Under the pieces are notes generated by a model. The model did not search any database. It saw nothing but the letters and a program-made list of their open reading frames with translations, and was not told where the DNA came from. From Flavobacterium kayseriense (lineage in GTDB: Bacteria > Bacteroidota > Bacteroidia > Flavobacteriales > Flavobacteriaceae): DNA of 64,000 nt. The stretch is taken from positions 124,001 through 188,000 of the forward strand of contig NZ_JACRUI010000002.1 in NCBI RefSeq assembly GCF_014305095.1, in the 5' to 3' direction. Position numbers and translations under genes: made by a program. Below, one piece after another: positions 23,411 to 31,067 of the stretch (position 1 is its first letter; each line of letters begins with the position of its first letter).

Positions 23411-25600
23411 TTACTTCGTAAACAATAATTCTCTATACTTTGTTAAGGTCCAAAGTTCGTTGTCAACCAAAAGCTCTAATTTATCACAGTGCTCACGGAT
23501 GATTTCAAAATAAGGCTTTACATTATCGCAATACGCTTCAGCCATTTTTTGTGCATCAGTCAAAACATTAGCTTTTTTCCTTTCATTAGTCATTGCCATC
23601 ACCTTAGAATTAATTCCTTCTATGTGCTTCGATATTGATTTAATGATGATAATTTGTTCCTTAGCAATGTTTTCAAAATCAGAACCAAAAATATCCTTCA
23701 ATCCCTTTACGTTTTCAATTAAGGTGTTCTGGTATCGTATAGCAGTTGGAATAACGTGATTTGTTGCAATATCACCCAAAACACGTCCTTCTATTTGAAT
23801 TTTCTTAGTATACTCTTCTAATTCGATTTCGTAACGTGCCTCTACTTCGATATGGTTCATAATTCCCATTTCTGAAAATAAATCTAAAGCTTGTTTTGAT
23901 GCTCTAGCTTTTAAAGCTTGCGGAGTAGTTTTAAAATTACTTAAACCTCTTTTCTTAGCCTCTATTTCCCATGCTTCACTGTAACCATCGCCTTCAAAAA
24001 GGATCTTCTTAGAATGTTTAATATACTCTCTTAAAACATTAAAGATCGCATCATCCTTTTTCATGTCTTTAGTTTCAATCAAAGCATCTACCTCTTTCTT
24101 GAAGTCTTTTAATTGTTTTGCGACGATAGTGTTAAGAGTCGTCATTGCATTAGAACAGTTTGCAGTTGAACCCACGGCTCTAAACTCAAATTTATTACCT
24201 GTAAAAGCAAACGGAGAAGTTCTATTTCTGTCCGTATTATCCAAAATCACCTCTGGAATTTTACCAACGACATTAAGTTTAAGGTCGGTTTTTTCTTCAG
24301 GAGATAATTTCCCTTTGGTTACACCTTCTAATTCTTCTAACACTTTTGTTAATTGTGCTCCAATAAAAACAGAGATAATAGCCGGTGGCGCTTCATTTGC
24401 TCCTAGTCTATGGTCATTACTTGCTGTTGCAATTGCTGCTCTCAATAAAGCCTCGTAATCATTTACTGCTTTAATTGTATTAATAAAGAAAGCCAAAAAC
24501 TGTAAATTAGTCATTGGCGTCTTGCTAGGGCTTAATAAGTTTACTCCAGTATCAGTTGCTAATGACCAGTTATTGTGTTTTCCAGAACCATTTACTCCTT
24601 TAAATGGTTTCTCATGTAGTAAAACTTTCAAATCATGACGTTCTGCTACTTTCTGCATTACATCCATTAATAAACAGTTATGATCAACTGCTAAATTTGT
24701 CTCTTCAAATATTGGTGCAAACTCAAATTGGTTTGGTGCAACTTCGTTATGACGTGTTTTAACAGGTATACCAAGCAACATACATTCTTGCTCCAAATCT
24801 CTCATGTATGTTAAAGCACGAGTGGGAATGGCACCAAAATAATGGTCATCTAATTGCTGCCCTTTTGCAGAAGTATGACCTAGTAAAGTCCTACCCGTCA
24901 TCATTAAGTCAGGACGAGATTCTGCTAAAGATCTATCAATCAAGAAATATTCTTGCTCCCAACCTAAAGTGGCAGTAACTTTCTTTACGTTTTTATCAAA
25001 ATATTTACACACATCAGTAGCTGCTTCATCAATAGCTGATAAAGCTCTTAATAAAGGTATTTTATTATCTAATGCTTCTCCTGTATATGAAATGAATACA
25101 GTTGGGATACATAAAGTAGTACCATATATAAAAGCAGGAGATGTTGGGTCCCAAGCCGTATAACCTCTAGCTTCAAATGTATTTCTAATTCCACCATTTG
25201 GAAAACTAGAAGCATCTGGCTCTTGTTGCACTAATTGCGCACCTCCAAATTTCTCAACTGGATCACTCCCATCATAAGACGTTTCAAAAAAAGCATCATG
25301 CTTCTCAGCAGTCGCACCTGTAAGTGGTTGAAACCAGTGTGTATAATGTGTTACACCTTTAGACAGCGCCCACTCCTTCATACCCATTGCTATGTAGTCG
25401 GCTAATTTTCTATCAATTTTTGTACCATGTAGCACTGCACTTTGAACACCTTTTAAAGCATCCGAAGTTAAATACTGCTTCATTGCCTTTTCGTTGAACA
25501 CATTTGAACCGAAAATAGCAGATTTTTTTCCTGATTCTTCAAATTGAACTGGTTTTCTTGTGGAAGCTTCTCTCAAAGCTTGGAAACGAATTGTTGACAT
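23411..25600 (-). CDS. glnN: Glutamine synthetase type III
   Basis: A 729-aa cytoplasmic enzyme making glutamine from glutamate, ammonia and ATP. The length and the N-terminal part MSTIRFQALREASTRKPV with a GS-III-specific extension are typical of GlnN of Bacteroidota. Visible: GWEQEYFLID (metal-binding Glu, about residue 218), FNHLGANEAPP-type ATP region (DHRLGANEAPPAIISVF, about 397), NGSGKHNNWSL (about 338-348) and NRTSPFAFTGNKFEFRAVGS (about 462). The C-terminal extension is helical. It is divergent from a second glutamine synthetase of type II at 25832. Confidence 0.96.
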   Translation of the reverse strand: MSTIRFQALREASTRKPVQFEESGKKSAIFGSNVFNEKAMKQYLTSDALKGVQSAVLHGTKIDRKLADYIAMGMKEWALSKGVTHYTHWFQPLTGATAEKHDAFFETSYDGSDPVEKFGGAQLVQQEPDASSFPNGGIRNTFEARGYTAWDPTSPAFIYGTTLCIPTVFISYTGEALDNKIPLLRALSAIDEAATDVCKYFDKNVKKVTATLGWEQEYFLIDRSLAESRPDLMMTGRTLLGHTSAKGQQLDDHYFGAIPTRALTYMRDLEQECMLLGIPVKTRHNEVAPNQFEFAPIFEETNLAVDHNCLLMDVMQKVAERHDLKVLLHEKPFKGVNGSGKHNNWSLATDTGVNLLSPSKTPMTNLQFLAFFINTIKAVNDYEALLRAAIATASNDHRLGANEAPPAIISVFIGAQLTKVLEELEGVTKGKLSPEEKTDLKLNVVGKIPEVILDNTDRNRTSPFAFTGNKFEFRAVGSTANCSNAMTTLNTIVAKQLKDFKKEVDALIETKDMKKDDAIFNVLREYIKHSKKILFEGDGYSEAWEIEAKKRGLSNFKTTPQALKARASKQALDLFSEMGIMNHIEVEARYEIELEEYTKKIQIEGRVLGDIATNHVIPTAIRYQNTLIENVKGLKDIFGSDFENIAKEQIIIIKSISKHIEGINSKVMAMTNERKKANVLTDAQKMAEAYCDNVKPYFEIIREHCDKLELLVDNELWTLTKYRELLFTK

Positions 25601-25831
25601 ATTTTTTTTTTACAAAGTTAATGATTTGTCTTCAAAAAAATAGAACAACCAGTATGATAATATAATAAAAATACATCCAAATAATAGTAATTCATAAATT
25701 GAACCCTATTAAAAATAGGGTTTTAATAAAAATAGTACCTCTATAAACAAAATACCCCCTCTGTTTTTAGCAAAAGACAAAATATCTATATATTTGCAAA
25801 AAAAGTAAATAAGCAACAAAACTTTGTTACC
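25601..25831. promoter_or_regulatory. Control region between two divergent glutamine synthetase genes
   Basis: For the plus-strand gene a TATATTTG -7 box lies at 25789-25796, 36 bases from the ATG. For the minus-strand gene a TAACTTTG box lies at 25620-25613, only about 12 bases from the ATG, so the leader would be very short. A perfect 9-bp palindrome, AACCCTATT-AAA-AATAGGGTT (25702-25722), lies between them and is a candidate operator shared by both genes. Confidence 0.5.
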
Positions 25832-26845
25832 ATGGCAAAAATAAAATTAGAATACATTTGGTTAGACGGATACGAACCAACTCAAAACCTTAGGAGTAAA
25901 ACTAAAGTTGAAGAACACGAAAATTTTAAAGGAACTTTAGCTGAAATTGGAAATTGGTCTTTTGATGGTTCATCAACTCGACAAGCAGAAGGCGGTTCAT
26001 CTGATTGTTTGTTAGTTCCTGTTGCGATTTACCCAGACCCAACTCGCCTTAACGGTTACTTGGTAATGACCGAAGTTATGAACGCAGACGGCACACCACA
26101 TTCCTCTAATGGAAGATCTACAATTGATGATGATGGTGATTTCTGGTTTGGTTTTGAGCAAGAATATTTTATCATGGACACTAAGACCCTTTTACCTTTA
26201 GGTTTCCCTATTGGTGGGTATCCAGCTCCTCAAGGAATGTATTACTGCTCTGTAGGTGGGAAAAATACACACGGAAGAGCATTAGTTGAAGAACATGCAG
26301 ACTTGTGTATCGCAGCTGGAATTAATTTTGAAGGAATTAATCAAGAAGTTGCCTGCGGTCAGTGGGAGTTTCAACTGTTTGCACAAGGTGCGAAAAAAGC
26401 AGGTGATGAAATTTGGGTAGCAAGATATTTATTAGACCGTTTAACTGAAAAATACGGTTACTACATTGAGTACCACCCAAAACCACTTGGAGACACGGAT
26501 TGGAATGGATCAGGAATGCATGCTAACTTTTCTAACGAAGTCCTTAGAACTTGTGGGTCTCAAGAAACCTACGAAAAAATTTGTGAAGCTTTCCGCCCAG
26601 TAACCGCTGAGCATATCGCTGTTTATGGTGCTTATAATGATTTACGTTTAACTGGTAAACATGAAACTGCTTCTATTCATGACTTCTCTTATGGAATATC
26701 TGATCGAGGATGTTCAATACGTATTCCTTTAATGACAGTTCAAAAAGGATGGAAAGGTTGGCTTGAAGATAGAAGACCAGCGTCAAACGGAGATCCTTAT
26801 AAAATTGCTGCACGAATTATACAAACAGTAAATTCAGTTTTATAA
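25832..26845 (+). CDS. glnA: Glutamine synthetase type II (eukaryote-like)
   Basis: A 337-aa enzyme with the short GS-II form: IWLDGYEPTQNLRSKTKV, GTLAEIGNWSFDGSSTRQAEG (about residues 35-50), WFGFEQEYFIMD (about 104-115), GINFEGINQEVACGQWEFQL (about 163-182), DWNGSGMHANFSNE (about 224-237) and GCSIRIPLM near the end. The beta-grasp and catalytic domains are complete. It makes glutamine from glutamate. Carrying GS-II next to a divergent GS-III is a pattern known in some Bacteroidota. It ends at a terminator (26869-26898). Confidence 0.94.
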   Translation: MAKIKLEYIWLDGYEPTQNLRSKTKVEEHENFKGTLAEIGNWSFDGSSTRQAEGGSSDCLLVPVAIYPDPTRLNGYLVMTEVMNADGTPHSSNGRSTIDDDGDFWFGFEQEYFIMDTKTLLPLGFPIGGYPAPQGMYYCSVGGKNTHGRALVEEHADLCIAAGINFEGINQEVACGQWEFQLFAQGAKKAGDEIWVARYLLDRLTEKYGYYIEYHPKPLGDTDWNGSGMHANFSNEVLRTCGSQETYEKICEAFRPVTAEHIAVYGAYNDLRLTGKHETASIHDFSYGISDRGCSIRIPLMTVQKGWKGWLEDRRPASNGDPYKIAARIIQTVNSVL

Positions 26846-26868
26846 TCTAAACCTCTTTACAAAATTAT

Positions 26869-26898
26869 AAAAGTGCTATTATTTTTAATGGCACTTTT
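26869..26898 (+). terminator. Terminator after glutamine synthetase II
   Basis: AAAAGTGCTATT / AATGGCACTTTT, 12 bp including one G-U pair, followed by T. Confidence 0.75.
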
Positions 26899-26988
26899 TT
26901 TATTTTCGCACTACAACAAGTTTTCATATAAATAATTAGAAATTAAGAATCAAAAGGTATCTTTGTGTGAGAAACTAAAAATAAAGTT

Positions 26989-27930
26989 ATGATTATCTGG
27001 ATTTCTTTTTTCGTTATTATCATTATAATTCTTGCCTTAGATTTAGGGGTTTTTAATAAAAATCCTCATATAATAAGCTCCAAAGAAGCAACCAAATGGA
27101 CCGCAATCTGGATTACAATATCCTTTTTATTCTCCGGTGTGATCTATTGGATCTATGGTAATGGCTATATTGAAAACCCCGATAATTTAAAACCTTTAGC
27201 CGCTTCAATAAAATACATCACTGGTTATTTAATTGAATTATCATTGAGTATTGATAACATTTTTGTCATTGCAATTATCTTTTCCGCCTTTAAAATACCC
27301 CAAAAATATCAACATCGTGTACTTTTTTGGGGTATCCTTGGTGCCGTCTTTTTTAGAGGTTTGATGATCTATTTTGGTGTTCTAATTATCAATAAATTCG
27401 CCTGGACCACATACATATTTGGAGCTTTCTTAATTTATACTGCTGTAAAAATGTTATTAACAGGTGATGATGATCAATTTGAACCTAAAAAGTCTTTTGT
27501 TTATAAAGCTTTAAAGAAAATAATGCCAATTTCGAATCATATTGATGGTGAACATTTTTTTGTAAAAAGACGTCACTTAACCGCTGCAACACCACTTTTT
27601 GTCGCCTTGGTTGTAATTGAAGTTATGGATGTTGTTTTTGCAGTTGATAGCGTGCCTGCAATTTTAGCTATCACAAATGATCCTTTTTTAGTATTTAGCT
27701 CTAATATCTTCGCAATATTAGGACTTAGATCTATGTACTTTTTCTTGGCTAATATGCTAGAAAAATTCAGTTACCTCGAGTACAGTCTAATTGTAATTTT
27801 AACCTTCGTAGGAGTAAAAATGATTTTACAAGATTTCATAGAAATTCCGGAATGGGTGTCCCTTGCTGTTATAGCGCTGTCACTACTTTCCGGAGTAGTG
27901 TTTTCCCTTTATAAAAATAAAGCTAAATAG
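26989..27930 (+). CDS. TerC/Alx family membrane protein
   Basis: A 313-aa integral membrane protein with about eight to nine hydrophobic helices. The TerC signatures are present: LIELSLSIDNIFVIAIIF (about residues 80-97), the DVVFAVDSVPAILAIT motif (about 215-230) and the LRSMYFFLANMLEKF motif (about 245-260). The paired acidic residues in these helices are typical of Alx/TerC manganese and calcium handling proteins that protect exported metalloproteins. A TATCTTTG -7 box lies at 26958-26965. It stands alone and is closed by a terminator. Confidence 0.93.
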   Translation: MIIWISFFVIIIIILALDLGVFNKNPHIISSKEATKWTAIWITISFLFSGVIYWIYGNGYIENPDNLKPLAASIKYITGYLIELSLSIDNIFVIAIIFSAFKIPQKYQHRVLFWGILGAVFFRGLMIYFGVLIINKFAWTTYIFGAFLIYTAVKMLLTGDDDQFEPKKSFVYKALKKIMPISNHIDGEHFFVKRRHLTAATPLFVALVVIEVMDVVFAVDSVPAILAITNDPFLVFSSNIFAILGLRSMYFFLANMLEKFSYLEYSLIVILTFVGVKMILQDFIEIPEWVSLAVIALSLLSGVVFSLYKNKAK

Positions 27931-27951
27931 CAATTTTAGAATTACTTAAAT

Positions 27952-27982
27952 AAAAAAAGGATAGCTGTGCTATCCTTTTTTT
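27952..27982. terminator. Bidirectional terminator after TerC
   Basis: Perfect 14-bp stem AAAAAAAGGATAGC / GCTATCCTTTTTTT with a 3-base loop, T-rich in both directions. It lies between convergent genes ending at 27930 and 28004. Confidence 0.88.
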
Positions 27983-28003
27983 TTTGCAAATTATAATTTT
28001 GAA

Positions 28004-28525
28004 TTAAAAGTTGATTTTTTGAACTTGACTTTCTTTTAAATTTAGAGCGGCCATAACAGCAATATAATTATTTTTATTGACTGATGACAATAAATTAGTC
28101 GGTAAGATGACAATCCTAAAAGTTTGATTATCGATATATTGAGGAGTAATCAGTAAATTATAAGTTCCTCTGGCAGTGATAAAAAAATCTTTTTTACTAA
28201 AATCAAAATCGTAATCTAATTCATTTCCATTAGAGAGATAAATTGTTCTTGGTATTAATTGCCAAATTGGAGTAGTAGAATTTACAAGGCCGCTCATTCT
28301 ATAAACTAATATAGTTTCATCATTAAATAAATCTCCTCCGATTTCAAATTGAAAAGTACTTGAAATATTATATTCATTATCAGCAACTCTACCTAAATTA
28401 ACATTCTTAATTTCAAATGCTTGTGGTATCGTGTCATTATCATTGATAGGCGCTACCTCAGATACTGTGCAACTTTGTAGACTCACTATTCCAATTAGCG
28501 CTAAAAGGGTAAATAATTTTTTCAT
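28004..28525 (-). CDS. Hypothetical lipoprotein, paralogue of the 28556 gene
   Basis: A 173-aa lipoprotein (MKKLFTLLALIGIVSLQSC, Cys 19). The mature domain is strand-rich: ETILVYRMSGL, WQLIPRTIYLSNG, DYDFDFSKKDFFITARG, TFRIVILPTNL, and ends AALNLKESQVQKINF. The next gene upstream encodes the same pattern (DEVLVYRLTG, RVVIVPGSF, KLNLKESDIQKITL), so the two are tandem duplicates with diverged mature parts. Function unknown. Probably in one operon with it (30-base gap). Confidence 0.78.
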   Translation of the reverse strand: MKKLFTLLALIGIVSLQSCTVSEVAPINDNDTIPQAFEIKNVNLGRVADNEYNISSTFQFEIGGDLFNDETILVYRMSGLVNSTTPIWQLIPRTIYLSNGNELDYDFDFSKKDFFITARGTYNLLITPQYIDNQTFRIVILPTNLLSSVNKNNYIAVMAALNLKESQVQKINF

Positions 28526-28555
28526 AATAATAATTGTTTAAGGTTGTATTTTCTA

Positions 28556-29053
28556 TTAAAGTGTGATTTTTTGTATATCGCTTTCTTTCAAATTTAATTT
28601 TGAAACTACATCAAAATAATCTTTCTTGTTCACCTGCTTGGCAAAGCTCCCTGGTACTATGACAACACGAAGTAATTGATTCAATCTAAACGATGTTGGC
28701 ACCGTATTTAAATTAGCCCCTACCAAGTATACGGTAACATCTCTTAAGGAATAATCATATTCATAACCAAAATCAAATGAACCGTCGTTGTAAAAATGAT
28801 CTTCTGGTAACAAAGCCCAAACCTCTTTACCTTGATAAGTTCCGGTTAATCTATATACCAACACCTCATCCGAAGCAAATATTTTTGAATTAAAAATAAT
28901 CTGTTTACTAAAAGAATTAGAAGCGGTAAAAGAGGTTGGAACTTCAAATACTTCACTTGAAGAGGTATCTTCTATATAAACTTCATCGGTGATCGTACAA
29001 CTTTGCAAACTAAGGACGCCAATAAAGGCTAAAAGGGTAAATAATTTTCTCAT
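28556..29053 (-). CDS. Hypothetical lipoprotein, paralogue of the 28004 gene
   Basis: A 165-aa lipoprotein (MRKLFTLLAFIGVLSLQSC, Cys 19). The signal sequence is almost identical to that of its downstream neighbour, while the mature part differs more. Central pattern DEVLVYRLTGTYQGKEVWAL, then a strand-rich part and the shared ending NLKESDIQKITL. I do not recognise the family. It is divergent from the DUF1543 gene at 29139. Confidence 0.78.
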   Translation of the reverse strand: MRKLFTLLAFIGVLSLQSCTITDEVYIEDTSSSEVFEVPTSFTASNSFSKQIIFNSKIFASDEVLVYRLTGTYQGKEVWALLPEDHFYNDGSFDFGYEYDYSLRDVTVYLVGANLNTVPTSFRLNQLLRVVIVPGSFAKQVNKKDYFDVVSKLNLKESDIQKITL

Positions 29054-29138
29054 GATGTCGTAATTTTATTTGTTCTTTTTTACAATATTCATTAACTGTG
29101 CCAAAAAATATTTTAATAATAATTTGTAGCTTTGAATT

Positions 29139-29714
29139 ATGGAAAAGCAACTTAAACTATACATGGTAATGCTAGGCTGTACACCGAAAGGACGTCTAAC
29201 AGAGCAACACGATATTTTTTTTGGAATTGGAACTTCTGTTAAAGATTTAGTTCCAGAAATGAAGGCTTTTTGGCCTGAAGCTAAAGGAAAAATTCATATT
29301 GATGCTTGGCGCGAAATCACAGCTGTTGATAATCATTTGATTCAAGTTATTGATAAAACTGAAAAACAGCCCGAAAATGAAAATACTTTGTTTTTCATTA
29401 ATTTAGGTGGATATAAAAAAGGAGAGTTTGAAGAATACCATTATAAAATGGTAACTGTATCCAAAACGCTAGGCGCAGCTACCAGAAAGGTTAAATCAAC
29501 TACTTTTTTCAAGCATTGTGGTTTTGAAGGAGCAGGAGCATCTCATATTGATGATAAATATGGTATCGATGTAGATGAAACACACAGAGTTAATGATATT
29601 TTAGACTCGCAGTATAAAGATCAATACGGCTTAAAAATAACGAAATCCAATCAGCCATTAGAAGAAGACGAATTGCATATAGGTTATGTGAAAATAAAAA
29701 CTATATCCGTATAG
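29139..29714 (+). CDS. DUF1543 domain protein
   Basis: A 191-aa cytoplasmic protein with two related halves: LYMVMLGCTPKGRLTEQHDIFFGIG and a second half beginning FFINLGGYKKGEFEEYHYKM, each followed by IHIDAW / ASHIDDKYGIDVDE-like parts. This is the DUF1543 arrangement; the biochemical role is not known. A TAGCTTTG -7 box at 29127-29134 ends five bases before the ATG, so the transcript may have no leader, or the second ATG (residue 9) could be used. It closes with a strong terminator. Confidence 0.8.
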   Translation: MEKQLKLYMVMLGCTPKGRLTEQHDIFFGIGTSVKDLVPEMKAFWPEAKGKIHIDAWREITAVDNHLIQVIDKTEKQPENENTLFFINLGGYKKGEFEEYHYKMVTVSKTLGAATRKVKSTTFFKHCGFEGAGASHIDDKYGIDVDETHRVNDILDSQYKDQYGLKITKSNQPLEEDELHIGYVKIKTISV

Positions 29715-29746
29715 TTCTCTTAGTATAGCTCTTGTGTTGACACAAA

Positions 29747-29786
29747 ATAAAAAGGACTTTCATAACAGTATGAAAGTCCTTTTTAT
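29747..29786. terminator. Bidirectional terminator
   Basis: Long perfect stem, 18 bp with the core AAGGACTTTCATA / TATGAAAGTCCTT and a 4-base loop (ACAG), T-rich in both directions. It lies between convergent genes ending at 29714 (+) and 29792 (-). Confidence 0.9.
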
Positions 29787-29791
29787 TGCAT

Positions 29792-30658
29792 TTATTTTAC
29801 TAATCCACTATTAGTTTTCAATACTTTACTAAAAAAAAGAACATGATATGGAAGTGCGTTTTCCCAATAATCCCAAGTATGTGCTCCAGGACGTTCTGTA
29901 AAATCATGCTTAACTTTAGCTACAACTAATCGTTTATGCAACTCCCTATTAGATTCTAGCAAAAAATCGTTTACACCACAATCTATTATTAGCGATAGAT
30001 TATTATCAGCCATCTTATTAACCATATTTAAAACAGCATAGGAAGCATATGTTTCTTGCGATTTACCTTCTTTTCCAAACACAGGTTCCATTAATTTCGT
30101 AATTCTTTCTTTAGATTCAGCTGTGATCATGCTTCCCATGTCTACCGCACCACTCATACTACCCGCTGCGCAAAAAAGTTCGGGATGTTTACCTGATAAA
30201 TATAAGGCTCCATGACCACCCATAGATAGCCCTGTAATCACTCGACCATTTCGATCATTAATCGTTCTGTACGTATTGTCAATTTTATTAACAACTTCCT
30301 TAGTAATATAAGTTTCAAACTGACTACCATTGCTTAGCGGACTATCTAAATAAAAACTAAATGTTTCTCCCTCGGGCATTACAATGATCATATTATATTG
30401 ATCTGACAATTGATGTAATAAATTTTTATTCGGAGTTTTAGATAGCCAACTATCAAAATGACCATAAGCCCCATGAAGCAAATACATTACGGGGTAATTT
30501 GTTGTACTTTTAGCATAAGAGCTAGGTAAAACGACAGCCGCTTTATACATCTTGTTCATGGAAACACTAGGGATTTGCAACGTATCCACTGTCGCACCAT
30601 AAGATGATGTGATCTGAACCAGTAGAAGAAATAATAAAAGAATTTGAAGTTTTTTCAT
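29792..30658 (-). CDS. Secreted esterase, esterase D / feruloyl esterase-like
   Basis: A 288-aa protein from ATG 30658 (MKKLQILLLFLLLVQITSSYG is the signal; an ATG at 30730 would add 24 residues without sense). The alpha/beta hydrolase catalytic triad is visible: Ser in GLSMGGHGAL (about residue 142), Asp in IDCGVNDFLL (about 224) and His in GAHTWDYWE (about 259). The oxyanion part YLLHGAYGHFDSW is near residue 65. This is the Esterase D superfamily, with members acting on acyl groups of carbohydrates (acetyl xylan or feruloyl). It sits directly behind the icmF terminator. Confidence 0.88.
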   Translation of the reverse strand: MKKLQILLLFLLLVQITSSYGATVDTLQIPSVSMNKMYKAAVVLPSSYAKSTTNYPVMYLLHGAYGHFDSWLSKTPNKNLLHQLSDQYNMIIVMPEGETFSFYLDSPLSNGSQFETYITKEVVNKIDNTYRTINDRNGRVITGLSMGGHGALYLSGKHPELFCAAGSMSGAVDMGSMITAESKERITKLMEPVFGKEGKSQETYASYAVLNMVNKMADNNLSLIIDCGVNDFLLESNRELHKRLVVAKVKHDFTERPGAHTWDYWENALPYHVLFFSKVLKTNSGLVK

Positions 30659-30732
30659 GTTAGATAGTTTTGTAGTAAAAAAGTAAATATACTGCTTTAT
30701 GATAAAAATCTGATAATCCATTGCAACCAAAA

Positions 30733-30761
30733 AAAAGACCTTTCGTTTTGAAAGGTCTTTT
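30733..30761. terminator. Terminator downstream of icmF and its tandem repeat
   Basis: Stem AAAAGACCTTTC / GAAAGGTCTTTT, 12 bp, loop GTTTT. It lies between the 76-bp repeat array and the esterase start. Confidence 0.82.
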
Positions 30762-30794
30762 AGTTATCTATTGTAAATCTCTGTATAATTGAAA

Positions 30795-31058
30795 TAAGCG
30801 ATTCACACACTTTTTGCTCCGCAAAAACAATCACGTTATCTAATGAGTTAGATCCCGATAAAAATCGGGATAAGCGATTCACACACTTTTTGCTTCACAA
30901 AAACAATCACGTTATCTAATGAGTTAGATCCCGATAAAAATCGGGATAAGCGATTCACACACTTTTTGCTTCACAAAAACAATCACGTTATCTAATGAGT
31001 TAGATCCCGATAAAAATCGGGATAAGCGATTCACACACTTTTTGCTACGCAAAAAGTG
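30795..31058 (-). repeat. 76-bp tandem repeat in the 3' untranslated region of icmF
   Basis: Unit starts at 30795, 30871, 30947 and 31023: three full copies of exactly 76 bp and a fourth of 36 bp. Each unit has two hairpins, ACTTTTTGC...GCAAAAA (perfect in the outer copies) and ATCCCGAT-AAAA-ATCGGGAT (perfect 8 bp). Copies two and three are identical; copies one and four differ at the loop of the first hairpin. The array begins ten bases beyond the icmF stop (31068), before the terminator, so it is transcribed with icmF. There are no variable spacers, so it is not a CRISPR array. Confidence 0.93.
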
Positions 31059-31067
31059 GTTCTCTGC

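Noticed and set aside
30795..31058. CRISPR array
   Set aside because: The repeats are directly adjacent 76-bp units without unique spacers, and no cas gene is near.
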